Made by a program: the position numbers and the translations under genes. From Telopea speciosissima (taxonomy: Eukaryota > Streptophyta > Magnoliopsida > Proteales > Proteaceae): a stretch of 64,000 nucleotides of DNA. Positions 10,001 to 20,715 of the stretch are shown here, piece by piece. The DNA lies in contig NC_057926.1 in the NCBI RefSeq assembly GCF_018873765.1, positions 56,557,378 through 56,621,377 of the forward strand, read 5' to 3'. A model generated the notes under the pieces. That model had not been told where the DNA came from. It saw only the letters and a program-made list of their open reading frames with translations, and did not search any database. The number at the start of each line of letters is the position of its first letter. Positions within the stretch are counted from its first letter, which is position 1.

Positions 10001-13000
10001 TATGGTGTGGCTGGACAAAGATCAGGCCATTCAAGACAATCAAGCTGGCAGTTTGGTAAGAACAAAGTCTTTGTTTGGAAGGCAAAGTAAGAAAAGATTT
10101 GAAAATGAATAGAGAGAAAGACACATAAACTAATCATTGATATCATCATTACTTTTGCCTCATTATGTTTTTCTTTTCTTATATCTTTTTTCTTGCCTTT
10201 CAAAACAGCCTAAAAGTATGTTTGGTAGACAAGAAATAGATAGAAAAGAGAAAAACATAATAAGACAAAAATAATAATGAAACCAACGATGAGTTCATGT
10301 GTCTTTTCTCTTTCTATATATTCCAAAATTTTCAATTTTTTTCTTTTATTTTCTTGCCAACCAAACATACCCTAAGACCTGAATTAGCTTCATTAAGCCT
10401 TCAAGAATAGACAGGGTTCTCCTAGAATACAAACCAGCTATTGTGGGCTGGATTTGGAATAAGATGTTAATCCAATTATTTAAAAGAGATGGGATTGGGC
10501 CTTTTGTGTCTCCGAAGCCTAAACCATGTACAATGTACATCCGACTTCCAACATCAGAGAGAGACATGTGGACATCAGAACATCAAAACACCATGTGGAC
10601 GGGGAACCACAACTTTTTTTTATTCATATTAACGGCCTTGAATCTCGTGAAAGATAGAAAACAACGACTAAGTCTATGTTTGGAAGCCAAGAAAGAAGAA
10701 AAAATTCAAAAAACTTTGAATTTGATGAGAGAGATAAATACATAAACCAATGATTGTATCATCATGTTTTTTTGCCTTATTATGTTTTCTCTTTTCTTGG
10801 CTTCCAAACATAGCCTAAAGAATTCACGAAATGTCGTCGTACATCCTACGCCACTAAAACTTAAAGGACAAAAAGTAGAAAACCGACACAACGCATTAGC
10901 GATTCGTACACATCCACAGAGGGATAGTCATATAGGAATCTTTTCTTTTTGTCATATCAAGTGTGACGCCGACATACTTATCATCGATTTTTACTAAAAA
11001 TTCCATGATTTATCAATCTTGTACTATTTTTCATATAGCACATTTTTGCGAAAGAAAATAAAATAAAATACATAAAAATAAGTGAGATTACCCTTGTCTG
11101 GAAGTGTCTAGGCTCAGTGTAGGTAACCTTTTTTTGCCTTAACGTGTTGCCGGAAACCTCTGAAAGCCGTTCCAAGTTGGATGTACTGAATGGTAGAAGG
11201 AGTGAACAAGGGGTAGTTGCAGAATTTTTTATGGCTTTTGGAGCATGATCTGGGAATATTGCGAACATGGATTGAAAGAGGGGAGAATGGGCTTCATGAA
11301 GGTAATTTTTTCATGATTTTTCGGTATGTCCAACCCTTCCAAAGCGAGCCCAAAAGGTCTTCGAAGCATTGAAGGCAGAGGACCAAGTAGTTGGGCTGCA
11401 GTTGCAGGCTAGTTGGGCACACATGGGGTGGTGGCAGGCTTGACTTGCACTGTGCTGGGCCTGCTGGACAGTGCCTAGGCCGGTGGAAGCTCTGCTTGGA
11501 ACGCATGTGGACCCACCAAGCTGCCAACCCCAACTTGGTCCCCTGCCTTCAATGCTTTGGAGGGGTTAAAGACACCAAGAATTCGTGAAAAAAATAGGTA
11601 CACGAAGTTCTTGCTCCCCTCTGTCCATTTACACCCTAAAAATCCTTCACAATAGAGAAATAAAATTACCGAAAGACCCTTGGTTGTTAAGGTTTTACCA
11701 TTTGGGTTGCGTACTTTAAGCGGCATTTCGGGTGATTCCGGTGAACTTCTCCAACCATTGAAGGTTACCTACACTGAGCCAAGACCCTTCCACACTTCAA
11801 GGGTACTTTTCCCAACTTTGTTTTATATTTTTTATAATTATTATTGATTTTGTTTGTGAAAAAATGCTTGTTTTCGGCAGAAAAAATCCTTTTAAATAGC
11901 ACAAGGGCGATAAAATCACGTAATTTTTAGGGGAGATGTTACCCATTATGTTTGATGTTCACTGACTTTCCATGATCTAAATCATATTCTTTTGGACACT
12001 TTTACCCCTATGAAAGTTTTGGGTTTTTGCAAGAGTGGGGCGTACATGATGAGATTTAGGCTTAGCTATTGACACAGGTGTAAAGTTCAAGTTTTGTTTA
12101 GCATTTCACTACTTTGTTTTGATCTAATTCGGATCTTAAATATTTATTTTTTTAATTTTCTTTTTTTTATCCTTGCTTTTACCTTCCAAAAAAATGCAAA
12201 AACTAAAATAAATGTAATAAAATTACAAAAAAATAACAGCATGTTAATTAAATTATGCTTGAATTTATAGAGTTATTACCCACTGCCATAAATGCATGGA
12301 TCATTTTTGAATATGTTCCCCACCTTTTTTAGGACATTGTCGTCATTTTAGAATTTGTTGTAAAAAATGAGGAAAATAAAAAAATGACATGAGCATGCTG
12401 TTTTCATAAAAGTATATTTGATTGGTAAGAAATTGATAGAATAGAAAAAAACATAATAAGACAAAAATAATAATAAAATCAATGATGAGTTCATGTAACT
12501 TTCTCTTTCTACGTATTAAAAAGTTTCAATCTTTTTCTTTCCTTTTCTTGCTGACCAAACACATCTTAAGATCATTAGTTTTAGTAAGCCTTCAACAATA
12601 GACAGGGTTTTCCTAGCTAGACTGAACAGGGCAGAGCAGGTCACAACCCAACTGTTATGGGCTAGATTTGGAATGAGACGCTAAGCCCAATTATTTAAAC
12701 AAGATGGGCTTGGAAAGGCGTATCCCCAAGGCCCATAACGTGGACAGTGTACATTCGACTTCCAACGTACATCAGAGAGAGACATGTGGACATCAGAACA
12801 TCAGAACACCATGTGGGGTGGGACCCGGGACTGTATTTCATTCATATCAACGGCCTTGAATCTCGTGAAAGATAGAAAACGACTACCAAAAGACTCACGA
12901 AATGTCGTCGTAGATCTGACACCACTGAAACCGAAAGGACCAAAAGTAAAAAACCGACGCACAATGCATCAGCGATTCGTCAGATCGGAATCTTTTCTTT

Positions 13001-13593
13001 AATCTTACCCTAGTTATCATCGATTTTTATTTGAACAGAAAAAAAAAAACAATTTCTTGGGAACGGATAATTCAAAAATATTAGCGATTTCTCCTGCAAG
13101 ATCAGAGTTACTGAAGAAGATGAAGAAGAAGTTATAATTGGTGTCGGCAATCGGGAAATTCACCTTGTAGCGGTGATATTGGTCCACTGAAACCTCACCA
13201 GTAGCATTATTCGCAATTATTCCTGAAAGTTTCACATTAGGAAGCCAAAAAACAGAGTTACAATCCAGTGAATTCTGTGACAAAAAAGCATAAGAGAGAA
13301 GAAAGGAAGAATGGCAGAGAAAGTGTGGGTTGTGAACTACCTGGAATTTTGACGAAGGCGTCCCAGATGCTGGGACCTCTGCCATCTTTACTAGCCATGC
13401 CTTCGACCTGATACGCCGATGTCGCAGTCCCAAAGATGAAACCTTTTGGGAAGCTCTTTCTGGACAGTCCTCCCGTATCGAAAACCCTCTTCTCCGGCAA
13501 TGCATCAAATTCTGGTTCGGAACCCGACGAAAGCGTCACCACGCACAGACTGACTAACAAGAACACCAAAAGAGCTCTCCTCATCTTCTTCAT
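7025..13593 (-). CDS. BGLU44-like family-1 beta-glucosidase/beta-mannosidase, copy B (complete)
   Basis: A complete 510-residue GH1 enzyme, normal length for the family. Exons: 13341-13593, 13164-13222, 9791-9866, 9622-9693, 9342-9429, 8589-8841, 8372-8487, 8057-8271, 7928-7959, 7605-7707 and 7025-7290; their lengths sum to 1533 nt and every junction keeps frame. Residues 1-24 form a signal peptide. Catalytic acid/base is E209 (TFNEP) and the nucleophile is E421 (ILSENG). The C-terminal [18 protein letters not shown] segment, which shapes the sugar-binding subsite in GH1, is intact. Sequons include ANNAT, GNCT and GNVT. The protein is predicted secreted. It hydrolyses beta-glucosides or beta-mannosides; closest resemblance is Arabidopsis BGLU44, so mannosidase activity is plausible but inferred. 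Intron 6 is GC-AG. Intron 2 is 3.3 kb, about twice that of copy A. Confidence 0.95.
8587..8588 (-). other. Non-canonical GC splice donor of intron 6
   Basis: Exon 6 ends ...AAGTATCAG and the intron starts GCAAGA; the acceptor is TAG before GCAGAACAG at 8487. Only this junction joins the GH1 frame (..EKYQ + AEQKG..). Reading through meets a stop after about 18 codons. The same GC donor is present in copy A at 1540-1541. Confidence 0.85.
8931..9160. repeat. 61-bp minisatellite in intron 5 of copy B
   Basis: About 3.5 tandem units beginning ACACAGATTTGAGAGTAG occur at about 8951, 9031, 9092 and 9153 (spacings 80, 61, 61). Copy A has only about 1.5 units (1904, 1973), so the array grew after the duplication or contracted in A. 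Confidence 0.8.
10069..10208. mobile_element. Short MITE, TATGTTTGGAAGGCAA family (copy B intron 2)
   Basis: Inverted ends CTTTGTTTGGAAGGCAAAG and the complement of CTTGCCTTTCAAAACAG. Orthologous to 3052-3224 in copy A. Confidence 0.55.
10217..10369. mobile_element. Short MITE, TATGTTTGGTTGGCAAGAAA family (copy B intron 2, first)
   Basis: Ends TATGTTTGGTAGACAAGAAA and the complement of TTTTCTTGCCAACCAAACATA form a 20-bp imperfect TIR. It sits at the start of a segment that recurs at 12413. Confidence 0.65.
10674..10813. mobile_element. 140-bp MITE with 21-bp perfect TIR
   Basis: CTATGTTTGGAAGCCAAGAA at the left is exactly inverted at the right end (TTCTTGGCTTCCAAACATAG). CTAAG/CTAAAG flanks suggest a short target duplication. 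Neither copy A nor the second intron segment has it at this place. Confidence 0.8.
11088..11808. mobile_element. Foldback DNA element, about 720 bp, with long TIRs
   Basis: The ends ACCCTTGTCTGGAAGTGTC...TCAGTGTAGGTAACCTT (11090-11130) and AAGGTTACCTACACTGAGCC...CAAGGGT (11761-11805) are inverted, and the similarity continues inward over 100 bp. A second inverted pair (AAGCATTGAAGGCAGAGGAC near 11360 and GCCTTCAATGCTTTGG near 11547) lies inside. No transposase is visible, so it is nonautonomous. Confidence 0.7.
12413..12563. mobile_element. Short MITE, TATGTTTGGTTGGCAAGAAA family (copy B intron 2, second)
   Basis: A degenerate copy with ends TATATTTGATTGGTAAGAAA and the complement of TTTTCTTGCTGACCAAACACA. 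It marks the left edge of the second duplicated intron segment. Confidence 0.55.
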
Positions 13594-13679
13594 TCTTCGA
13601 TGACGAGAGGGGGAGAAAGAAGATAAAGGACGGTATGGAGGCCTGGGCGGTAGAGTGGGTGAGTGGGTGAGTGAGTGAG

Positions 13680-13686
13680 ATTTATA
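13680..13686 (-). promoter_or_regulatory. TATA box of copy B
   Basis: TATAAAT on the minus strand, 87 bp upstream of the start codon. The surrounding sequence matches the promoter of copy A, including a GAA-rich tract further upstream. Confidence 0.55.
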
Positions 13687-13739
13687 GTGTAGAGAAAGAG
13701 CAGAAGAAGACGAAGAAGAAGAACAGATGATCGTACGGG

Positions 13740-14190
13740 CTAAGGACTAAGGACAAACAACTTGGCTCATCGGTTGATGTAGAATTTTACTGTGACATTA
13801 TGATCTGAACATGGGTAAGCATTAGGAAAAAGCAGGAGGTAAATGTGACTTTTCTTGGCATTGGTGTGTGGTGTGCGGTGTGTGTGATTATACTTTCATA
13901 AAAAAGAAGGGGTGTGTGGGTTTGTTTAGTCCCACGTCGGGTTTGTAAGTGTGGTGTGTGTTATGTATATTCGTCATTCCACGGTCTTAAAAGTTGATTA
14001 ATCTTTTAGGATTAATGCGTCATTTGTGTGATTACACTTTCAGAAAAAAAAAAAATGAGACTCTTCTCGTTACCCCTCTCAAGTGCGGTGCAACACTGCC
14101 CAATGCACATTCATGGTCACTGTGATGTGAGATGTGCATTGAGCAGAACGCTTACTTTCTAGGTTCAACAATTTCTTTTTCAACGTTAAC
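13740..14190. other. Upstream spacer of copy B, no gene seen
   Basis: Sequence upstream of the promoter, with GTGTG-rich patches and a poly-A run near 14045. Similarity to the copy A promoter ends here. A GCACTG-type motif (near 14080-14150) recurs at 20390-20500. Confidence 0.4.
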
Positions 14191-14194
14191 TTAT

Positions 14195-14702
14195 CACTTG
14201 TGATCTTGGGTTTGATACCAATTGTTTTGTGTTTGATTTTAAAGAGCAATATGACCCGGTCTATATTGCATTGCTATCGACATTTGATCTCCATGGTCAT
14301 CATAATGATTTATGTAACCGTGCCTATGGTATGTCCGTTGGCCCACTTTGAATCCTAAATCACCATTGGCCCAGACGCTTGTGTAAATACCACATGACTA
14401 AGTAAAGATTTCTTGCCCTTACAAATATGAGCGATATTAATAATTTGTTACTTGTGATCTTGGTTTTGATATCAATTGTTTTGGGTTTGATCTAAAAAAA
14501 TAATAAGGTGATATGATGCAGTGTCTATTGCTTTGCTATTGACATTTGATCTAAATGGTCATCATAACGATTTCTATGATATGTGCCTATGGTATGTTCG
14601 TTGGCCCACTTTGAATCTTTAATCCATTAGCTTAGACGTTTGTGTAGATATCATGCAATCAAGTAGAGATCTCTTGCCCTTATTAATATTAGTGATATTA
14701 TC
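14195..14702. repeat. Tandem duplication, about 250 bp period
   Basis: Two diverged units, 14195-14445 and 14450-14702, share CTTGTGATCTTGG, GACATTTGATCT, ATGGTCATCATAA, TTGGCCCACTTTGAATC and CTTGCCCTTA in order. A poly-A run follows the second unit. Function unknown. Confidence 0.75.
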
Positions 14703-14745
14703 TATTCATTTAAAAAAAAAAAAAAAAAACAACAGGAGAACACCT

Positions 14746-14903
14746 CCAGGTCGAACAATGCATGTCACCCCTATGCCCAAACACAGGGCCATGTGAAATC
14801 ACTATTGTACCTCTTGTCATTTCCTTCTTTCCAATGGATGCGACTGTTATTACATTCTCTGTGTCTGGGCGCAGGGGTATGCTGCGGATCCGGGTGGCAT
14901 CGT
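14746..14903. mobile_element. Foldback MITE
   Basis: ATGCATGTCACCCCTATGCC...AAACACAG on the left pairs with CTCTGTGTCTGGGCGCAGGG...GTATGCTGCGG on the right as an imperfect inverted repeat. It resembles the element at 26801-26953 in motif composition. Confidence 0.5.
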
Positions 14904-15621
14904 CTCTTCCAAAAAGATATTACCTATTCTCCTAAAATTCCTGGTGTGAGTGAAAATTGAAATTCATCTCAGATAACGTTTTTACGTCAGAAAAAGCCGA
15001 CGACAAAGGGTGTGAAGATTAATTTCTTGGCCTGATAATAATGGTTATTTTATCCAAACAAGCAAGACAAAGGGGGTAGGGGGCGGGCCATTTGCTTGAA
15101 ACGATTTCAAAGGTTACTTGTTGGAAACTTGGGTGTCGGTTACAAGGAGCCAAAATCAATGCATTTATGGTTCAGTTTTCTTGTATGGATGGAGAAATGG
15201 AACTACCTTGTGGCAGAATAAAGGAGTGAACCTATGAGATAAGATAAAATGGTATTATATATATAGAAAGAGGGTATTGATGTGGAAGTTTTTTACTCCA
15301 AATCCCACTGTGGACCACCGACAGACCCACAACAATAATGGCATTCGTGACACATGGATAAAGAGAACAAAAAAGAGAAGGGAATTTACAATTGGACACT
15401 AGTGACAAGTTGATTGGCTTAAGAAGTAGTGACCATCCATCCCGAATCCAGATCCAGCCGACTGGCCGGTTTTAAAGTTTGATGGAGGCTGGCTGGCTGG
15501 TCCTGCAAATTTGTCATATCTTCGAAAACCACTTCACTATGCAATGCCTATATCTAATCTTCTTTTGACTCCTATTACCAAACAAGTCTTTTGGTCTACT
15601 TTGTTGTTTGGCATCTTGTGA
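14904..15621. other. Intergenic spacer, nothing recognised
   Basis: No coding frame or repeat end seen. Contains a short TA run near 15256. Confidence 0.4.
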
Positions 15622-15622
15622 A

Positions 15623-15784
15623 GGTTCTGTGCACATTGTGCGGTTGGATACCATTTATGTGTGTACGGTGGGGCCTAGGGGTGGTCCTGTGCGCATCGTG
15701 CGATTGGGCACTGCCCATGTGTGTATAATGAACCCCATCGTACACACATAGATGGTATCCAACCGTACGATGCACATAGAACCC
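15623..15784. mobile_element. Foldback element with three related arms
   Basis: The left arm GGTTCTGTGCACATTGTGCG...GGATACCATTTATGTG (15623-15673) is inverted at 15731-15784. The middle (15683-15730) is a third, direct, diverged copy of the left arm. It ends in a C-rich homopolymer (15783-15805). Confidence 0.6.
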
Positions 15785-15805
15785 CCCCCCCCCCACCCCC
15801 CCCCA

Positions 15806-16219
15806 AGGGGGCGATAAAGATCCGTATAATATGACGAAGGAAAAGATCCTTTCAATATCAAGATCTGTCTAGTGTCCAGTGAGAAATATTGGCATATAAG
15901 GTCTACTTGCGTGCCCTTTATCAAGGGGCCCAGGGGTGGCATGTTTGATGCGATGGAATGGTGTTCTTTTTCCCCAACTTTTTTTTTTTTTTTGAAGAGA
16001 ATATTGGCATATAATGGAGGATATCTCTTTTGAAAGAGTACGGTTAAGCAAGCTACCCACTTGGGTAGCATACAACAATCCCAAGAACCTCTTCTCTTTT
16101 GCGAGAGGTTCTATAAACATGTGGAAAGGAGTGCATCAATGAGGTATGATGGAATGATTTTAATATAGGATTGAGGACAATGAGACTATTTCATATGAAA
16201 AAGGTGGTAAATAGTAAAA
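15806..16219. other. Intergenic spacer, nothing recognised
   Basis: AT-rich sequence with a T run near 15980. No supported feature. Confidence 0.4.
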
Positions 16220-16289
16220 TTGGATGTTAGGTTAGCAGTAATAGCATATCTTGATATGTATCGGCTTAGTGTAAAACACCAATTTTTAA

Positions 16290-16790
16290 CTGTGACGCTT
16301 CGTTCGTCCAGGAATCAGCTACAGGAGGCATCGGTTTCATTCTGCGACCTACACACCGGGATTAGTCATATTGCCTATTCTGAACCACTACAGTTCAGCT
16401 CTGTCCTCCAAGCTAGGTGAGGCTTTGGCTATTAGAACGGGCATGCTTCATGCTGTGGGAGATTGCATCGACAAGTTAATGGTGGAGACAGATAATCAGA
16501 CCTTGGCCCTCATCCTTCAAGGCAAAACGTACTACAAGCTACCCCATCGAGATCAATCCAATCATCGGAGATATCCAGGTGCTCAAAGCTGCTTTTGTAG
16601 ACTCTTCCGTTTTTTATATTCTTAGGTGTATCAACACTGTTGTGGATACCCTAGCCCGGAAGGCTTTATTGATTGAAAGAGCGATAACATGGCCTAACTC
16701 AATTCCATGGTTGGCTCTCCTTTGTTCTATAAACCCCATGACTTCCCCTCTTTCTCAATAAATATACTTCTTACCCCCGAAAGAAAAAAA
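16290..16790 (+). pseudogene. LINE 3' end relic (RNase H domain)
   Basis: The translated pieces show the plant LINE RNase H pattern: GEALAIRTGMLHA, KLMVETDNQTLALILQGK and then, after frameshifts, VVDTLARKALLIERA. A stop is followed by a short tail and poly-A at 16785. Frames change at least twice between 16400 and 16620. The 5' part of the element is absent, as usual for truncated L1-type insertions. Confidence 0.7.
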
Positions 16791-16850
16791 AAAATACCAT
16801 ATAGCCAATCTTTAAGCATTGGTCTATAGATTTTTTTTTATAATAAAAAA

Positions 16851-17340
16851 TAGGGAAAATTTCATAGACACCCCCTGTAAGCATACAATATATCAAGGAC
16901 ACCCCATACTTTGGCAAAATATCAACCTTCCCCATGATGTTAAGGACAGTTAGCAATGAAAGTTAAATGTCAATTTTACCTTCTTAATAAATGTCCATTT
17001 TACCCCTTAATAAAGTTAAAACTCTTATTCCATCATCTTCCCTGTTCTTATCGTTGGAACTCGTTGGAGCATCTTCATCGAAGGAGAACTGATGCAAACC
17101 ATTTTGGACGACCATCACTTGAGCCAGGACATTAAGGGTATTATGATAAGTTCACCCTTTTATAACGGTAATTTTGCCATTATTATACAACAATTAACAG
17201 CCATCTAACTGCACACACCTAATGGAGTGGACTAAATTGAAATAAAAAAAATAAATAAAGGGTGTTTGTGATATTTTTCCAAAGTTTGGGGTGCCTGTAA
17301 CATTGTATACTTATAGGGGGTGTCCTTGAAATTTTCCCTA
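16851..17340. mobile_element. 490-bp nonautonomous DNA element with long TIRs
   Basis: TAGGGAAAATTTCATAGACA...CCCCCTGTAAGCATACAAT on the left is inverted at the right (ATTGTATACTTATAGGGGG...ATTTTCCCTA). The TIR extends about 65 bp. AAAAAATA-like sequence on both sides may be a target duplication, but the context is A-rich. Confidence 0.75.
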
Positions 17341-18338
17341 AAAAATATAGACAATTCGCTACTAATGTCCAAAACCGTGCTCCTTTGATGGAATAATTTT
17401 TATCGTTTACGATTCCGTGCCCGGTATGGTTCCTACAGTCCTCTAACAAGAGGAGATGGACCCCATCCGAACAAAGTGTTCGGGCAAGGGGTGGAATGGT
17501 CATTTTGCCCCCCTTGCTAAAAAATTGTAGGAATTGTACTAGGCAGGAGACCGTAAGCGATAAAGATCCCGTTTAATAGCCCAAAAAACCTTTTCTCATC
17601 TCCTTTTTAAGAAGAGGGTTTTCTGAACAAACAGTAAGAAGCGCACCAATGAAGAATAATGAAACGATTTCATAAGATGTAGAGATGTCATTTTCATGTG
17701 AGGAGTGAACAAGAGACTTCGGCCATTGGATATAAAAACCTGTTCCCCTCTATTTGAATAATAATAATAATTGAAAAAAAAAAAAAAAAAAAAACAGATT
17801 TAAGCCCACAACAACCATAGCAAGAAGAATTGTGGGACACTTGATTTGTATTTAGTGCAAACCCCCACTCTTATTATCAAGAAAAAGTATGGCATCTTAT
17901 TTGATCCATGTGTTGCTGGTATTGATGGTTTCTTTGAGTGGAAACATTTTCCACATTGTCTGCTTCACGATCCCCCACTATAGGGATTTTTCCTTTACCA
18001 AAGAAAAAAAAAAACTATAAGGATTGTTTCCCTGATCATTCATGGACTTGGCTGCTGTTCAATACTCTGCTCGGGCTGCACGTGCAGCGTCGAACACAGT
18101 GCGATATGAAAAGACCACCTCACCCTTATCCGAGCGCTTTGCCCAAACATGAATGAGACAGTCTTTTCACTCGTCACTGTGTCCGATGCTGCTCATGCAG
18201 CCCAGGCAGGATGCTGGACAGATCCTTTTGGATCATGGAGGGCCCTCTATTGAATGATTCTGTCCCATGTATTGCCATTATTATAATGCCTTTGAGTCAC
18301 ACCATGCCATTCCATACATCCAAATGAAACCTTCACTT
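17341..18338. other. Intergenic spacer, nothing recognised
   Basis: No supported gene. A poly-A tract lies at 17775-17794. Confidence 0.4.
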
Positions 18339-18738
18339 TAGTGGTGTAAAAAATGAGACCGAACCGATTGAACTGACCAAAATTGACAAAACCGAATTCC
18401 TTATCAGTTAGGTATTGGTTTAAAGAAACCGCTAAGAGATCAAAACCGATCAGACTACCAATAATATTGACAAATCGAAGAAAAAATCGATATAAAAAAA
18501 ACTGAAAATCCGATAAATTCAATATTTGTTACACTTTTTAAATATATGAAATACTCAGAGCAGATCTATAATAGATCGATAAGGTACCATTAAAAGCAAT
18601 CGCTGATGGACCGAAACCAACCGGATGAATAGTTATCGGTTTTGTTTTGGTTTGGCATGGCATATCCAAAATAAAATACAATAATTAAAAAAAACACCAC
18701 CGAAAGCAAACTGATCAACCGACCATTTAACACCCCTA
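18339..18738. mobile_element. hAT-like MITE, TAGGGGTGTCAA family (old copy)
   Basis: Ends TAGTGGTGTAAA and the complement of TTTAACACCCCTA, with ACCGAACCG/CCGAT words inside like the better-preserved copy at 42494-43079. Flanking octamers CTTCACTT and GTTCATCT are only partly alike. Confidence 0.6.
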
Positions 18739-18744
18739 GTTCAT

Positions 18745-18893
18745 CTATTAGGTTGATACTATAGTCAGGAAAGCCCTATCGATTGAGTGCTAGACGGTTT
18801 GGCCGTTATCCTCTGCGTGGTTGAGAGAGCTTTGTAATTACTCTCCTGCACACTCGTCTGAATAAGATTATCTTTTACCAACAAAAAAACAAA
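18745..18893 (+). pseudogene. LINE 3' terminal relic
   Basis: In one frame the text reads V-D-T-I-V-R-K-A-L-S-I-E, the conserved end of the plant LINE RNase H (compare VVDTLARKALLIE at 16640), with one internal stop. It is followed by a stop, the tail AATAAGATTATC and A-rich sequence. It abuts the MITE at 18738, which probably inserted into this LINE. Confidence 0.55.
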
Positions 18894-20700
18894 GTGAATC
18901 TTTGTCTGGTCAAAGTTTGGCACCATGGATTTATTTAATGGGCTGGATTTGGCCCATTTGAATAAAACTTGGGTCCACACCCAGCTAATGGGCTGGATTT
19001 GGGCAAAAATTGGGTCGCACCCAGCCTGTAACTTGCAGTGACTTGACGGCTGGACCTGAGTCCAGACCAGCCCAACCCTTGTGTATTTAAATGAATGTAC
19101 ATCAGTTCGACGACAAAGATTGGATCCATCATCCATTGAAAATAATCCTTAAAAAGTATTTATCAGGCAACCGTTCCAATGAATCCATTATTGTGTAGTA
19201 AAAACTAAAATCAGTTCTAAAGGCAAACAATTAACTAAGAAACAATACTTTATTCATACGACTGACTTTTTCTTCAGTCATGGTCAAGGGAGAACGAGGC
19301 CTTCGGATGGTGTTCATGGGGTATAAGGAAATACTTGAAGGTATTATCGATGATTCGTAAATTGAGGCAGATATTGACAGCCATTAATGATTGTATAGTT
19401 CCTTCATTGCACGATGTAGGAAAAAATTTCTCCTAATACATAAATTTTCCCTCATTTTTGGACCACTTTGTTGGACATAATCTCGCATCCTCTCACTCTT
19501 GAGACATTGGATGACTCCATAAAGGGATGTCTACCGGCTGGTCCCAATTAATTTCGGTTAGGCCTAATCATTTCCCACCAATTTAAAGCATTGCACCTTT
19601 ACTGTAACGTTTAGGTAATCGGCCCTCAAATGCTAGGTATGGACATGTTTATATTTAGTAGTCGGTTATTGATCCATAATTGACAAATGATGTGTCTATA
19701 GGTGTATTTAGAATTTGACAAATGATATTTCTATAGGTGTATTTAGAATTTGACACTCTCAATTGCCCCTTTGGCTTATTTCAAAAACATTTAATGCAGC
19801 TTTTCAAACAAGAGTTAATATGTCATTCACATAGGAGTTGTATTAAATGTTGCATTAAATGACTTCCAACCTTTTAACAATCCCTTTTTACCCCTCCATT
19901 AAATAGCTTTTTAAGAAAAAAGTAAAGTTACAAAATCCCAAACAACAACTATAGGCCATATATGCACATATATTTACATATTGCTTTTATGAACTTGGGC
20001 TACAGTCAGGCCCACCAATCCCAAGCCTCAACCATAGACTAGCCCAATCCCGGGAAATAGGGCTGGTTCAAGCTTTATGACCAAATTTGCAGCCCTAAGT
20101 ACTTGTTCAGAAAAAACATTTGGCCCATTGTTCTTTTCTAAGTCTGCATTTGGAAGAACTTATTCCCACTTGCTCAGTCTCCCTTGCACTAAAGCGATCA
20201 CCAGAGTCTAGGCGTCCTGAGTAATAACGACGGCTAAACCTCAATTCAGTGCTTAATTTCTTCCTTAGCATTCTCAGTTAGATTAGAGGGCAGACTTGTT
20301 CAGATTGGACGTAAATGGCATTTCCTGACTAATCGATTGAGAGAAGCAACTCTAGACAACCTGAAAAAAGAATTTTTATCCTCTTAAGTGCAATGCACTG
20401 CCCAGTGCACCTTTGAAGTGCATCCTATGGTGACCAAGAACATGTTCTTAGATTTTTATCTTCTCAAGTGCAGTGGCCACCGTCAAATGCACTAGAGAGT
20501 GCATCACACTATGCCACCTTTAGCTCATCCATTCAGCCCGTCCGTCCAAACATGGCGCCCTTTCTCATTATCATCTACCACCCTTTCTTTCCTCCCGGCT
20601 ATTCACGCATGAAGATCGTCATATGTATGCTCGATTTCCTTTGCCGGTGCTATAGGTAGGAGTACATTATGGCAGGATCAATCACCCGGGCAAACCAACC
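18894..20700. other. Intergenic spacer with short repeats
   Basis: No gene seen. A GGGCTGGATTTGGGC motif is repeated at 18940-19030, and a 45-bp unit with TTTGACAAATGAT and TCTATAGGTGTATTTAGAA occurs twice at 19678-19762. A GCACTG-containing motif repeats at 20385-20520. Confidence 0.45.
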
Positions 20701-20715
20701 CTCCTCCAAGAAGAA

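Larger units (their letters stand above)
10217..13030. repeat. Internal direct duplication of intron 2 segment (copy B)
   Basis: The segment 10217-10996 and the segment 12413-13030 match each other in order (MITE, then GGGCTGGATTTGGAATAAGA, ACATGTGGACATCAGAACAT, AACGGCCTTGAATCTCGTG, ATCATCGATTTTTA), and both match 3233-4220 of copy A, which has only one. The 1.4 kb between them (10997-12412) has no counterpart in copy A. This explains why intron 2 is twice as long here. Confidence 0.75.
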
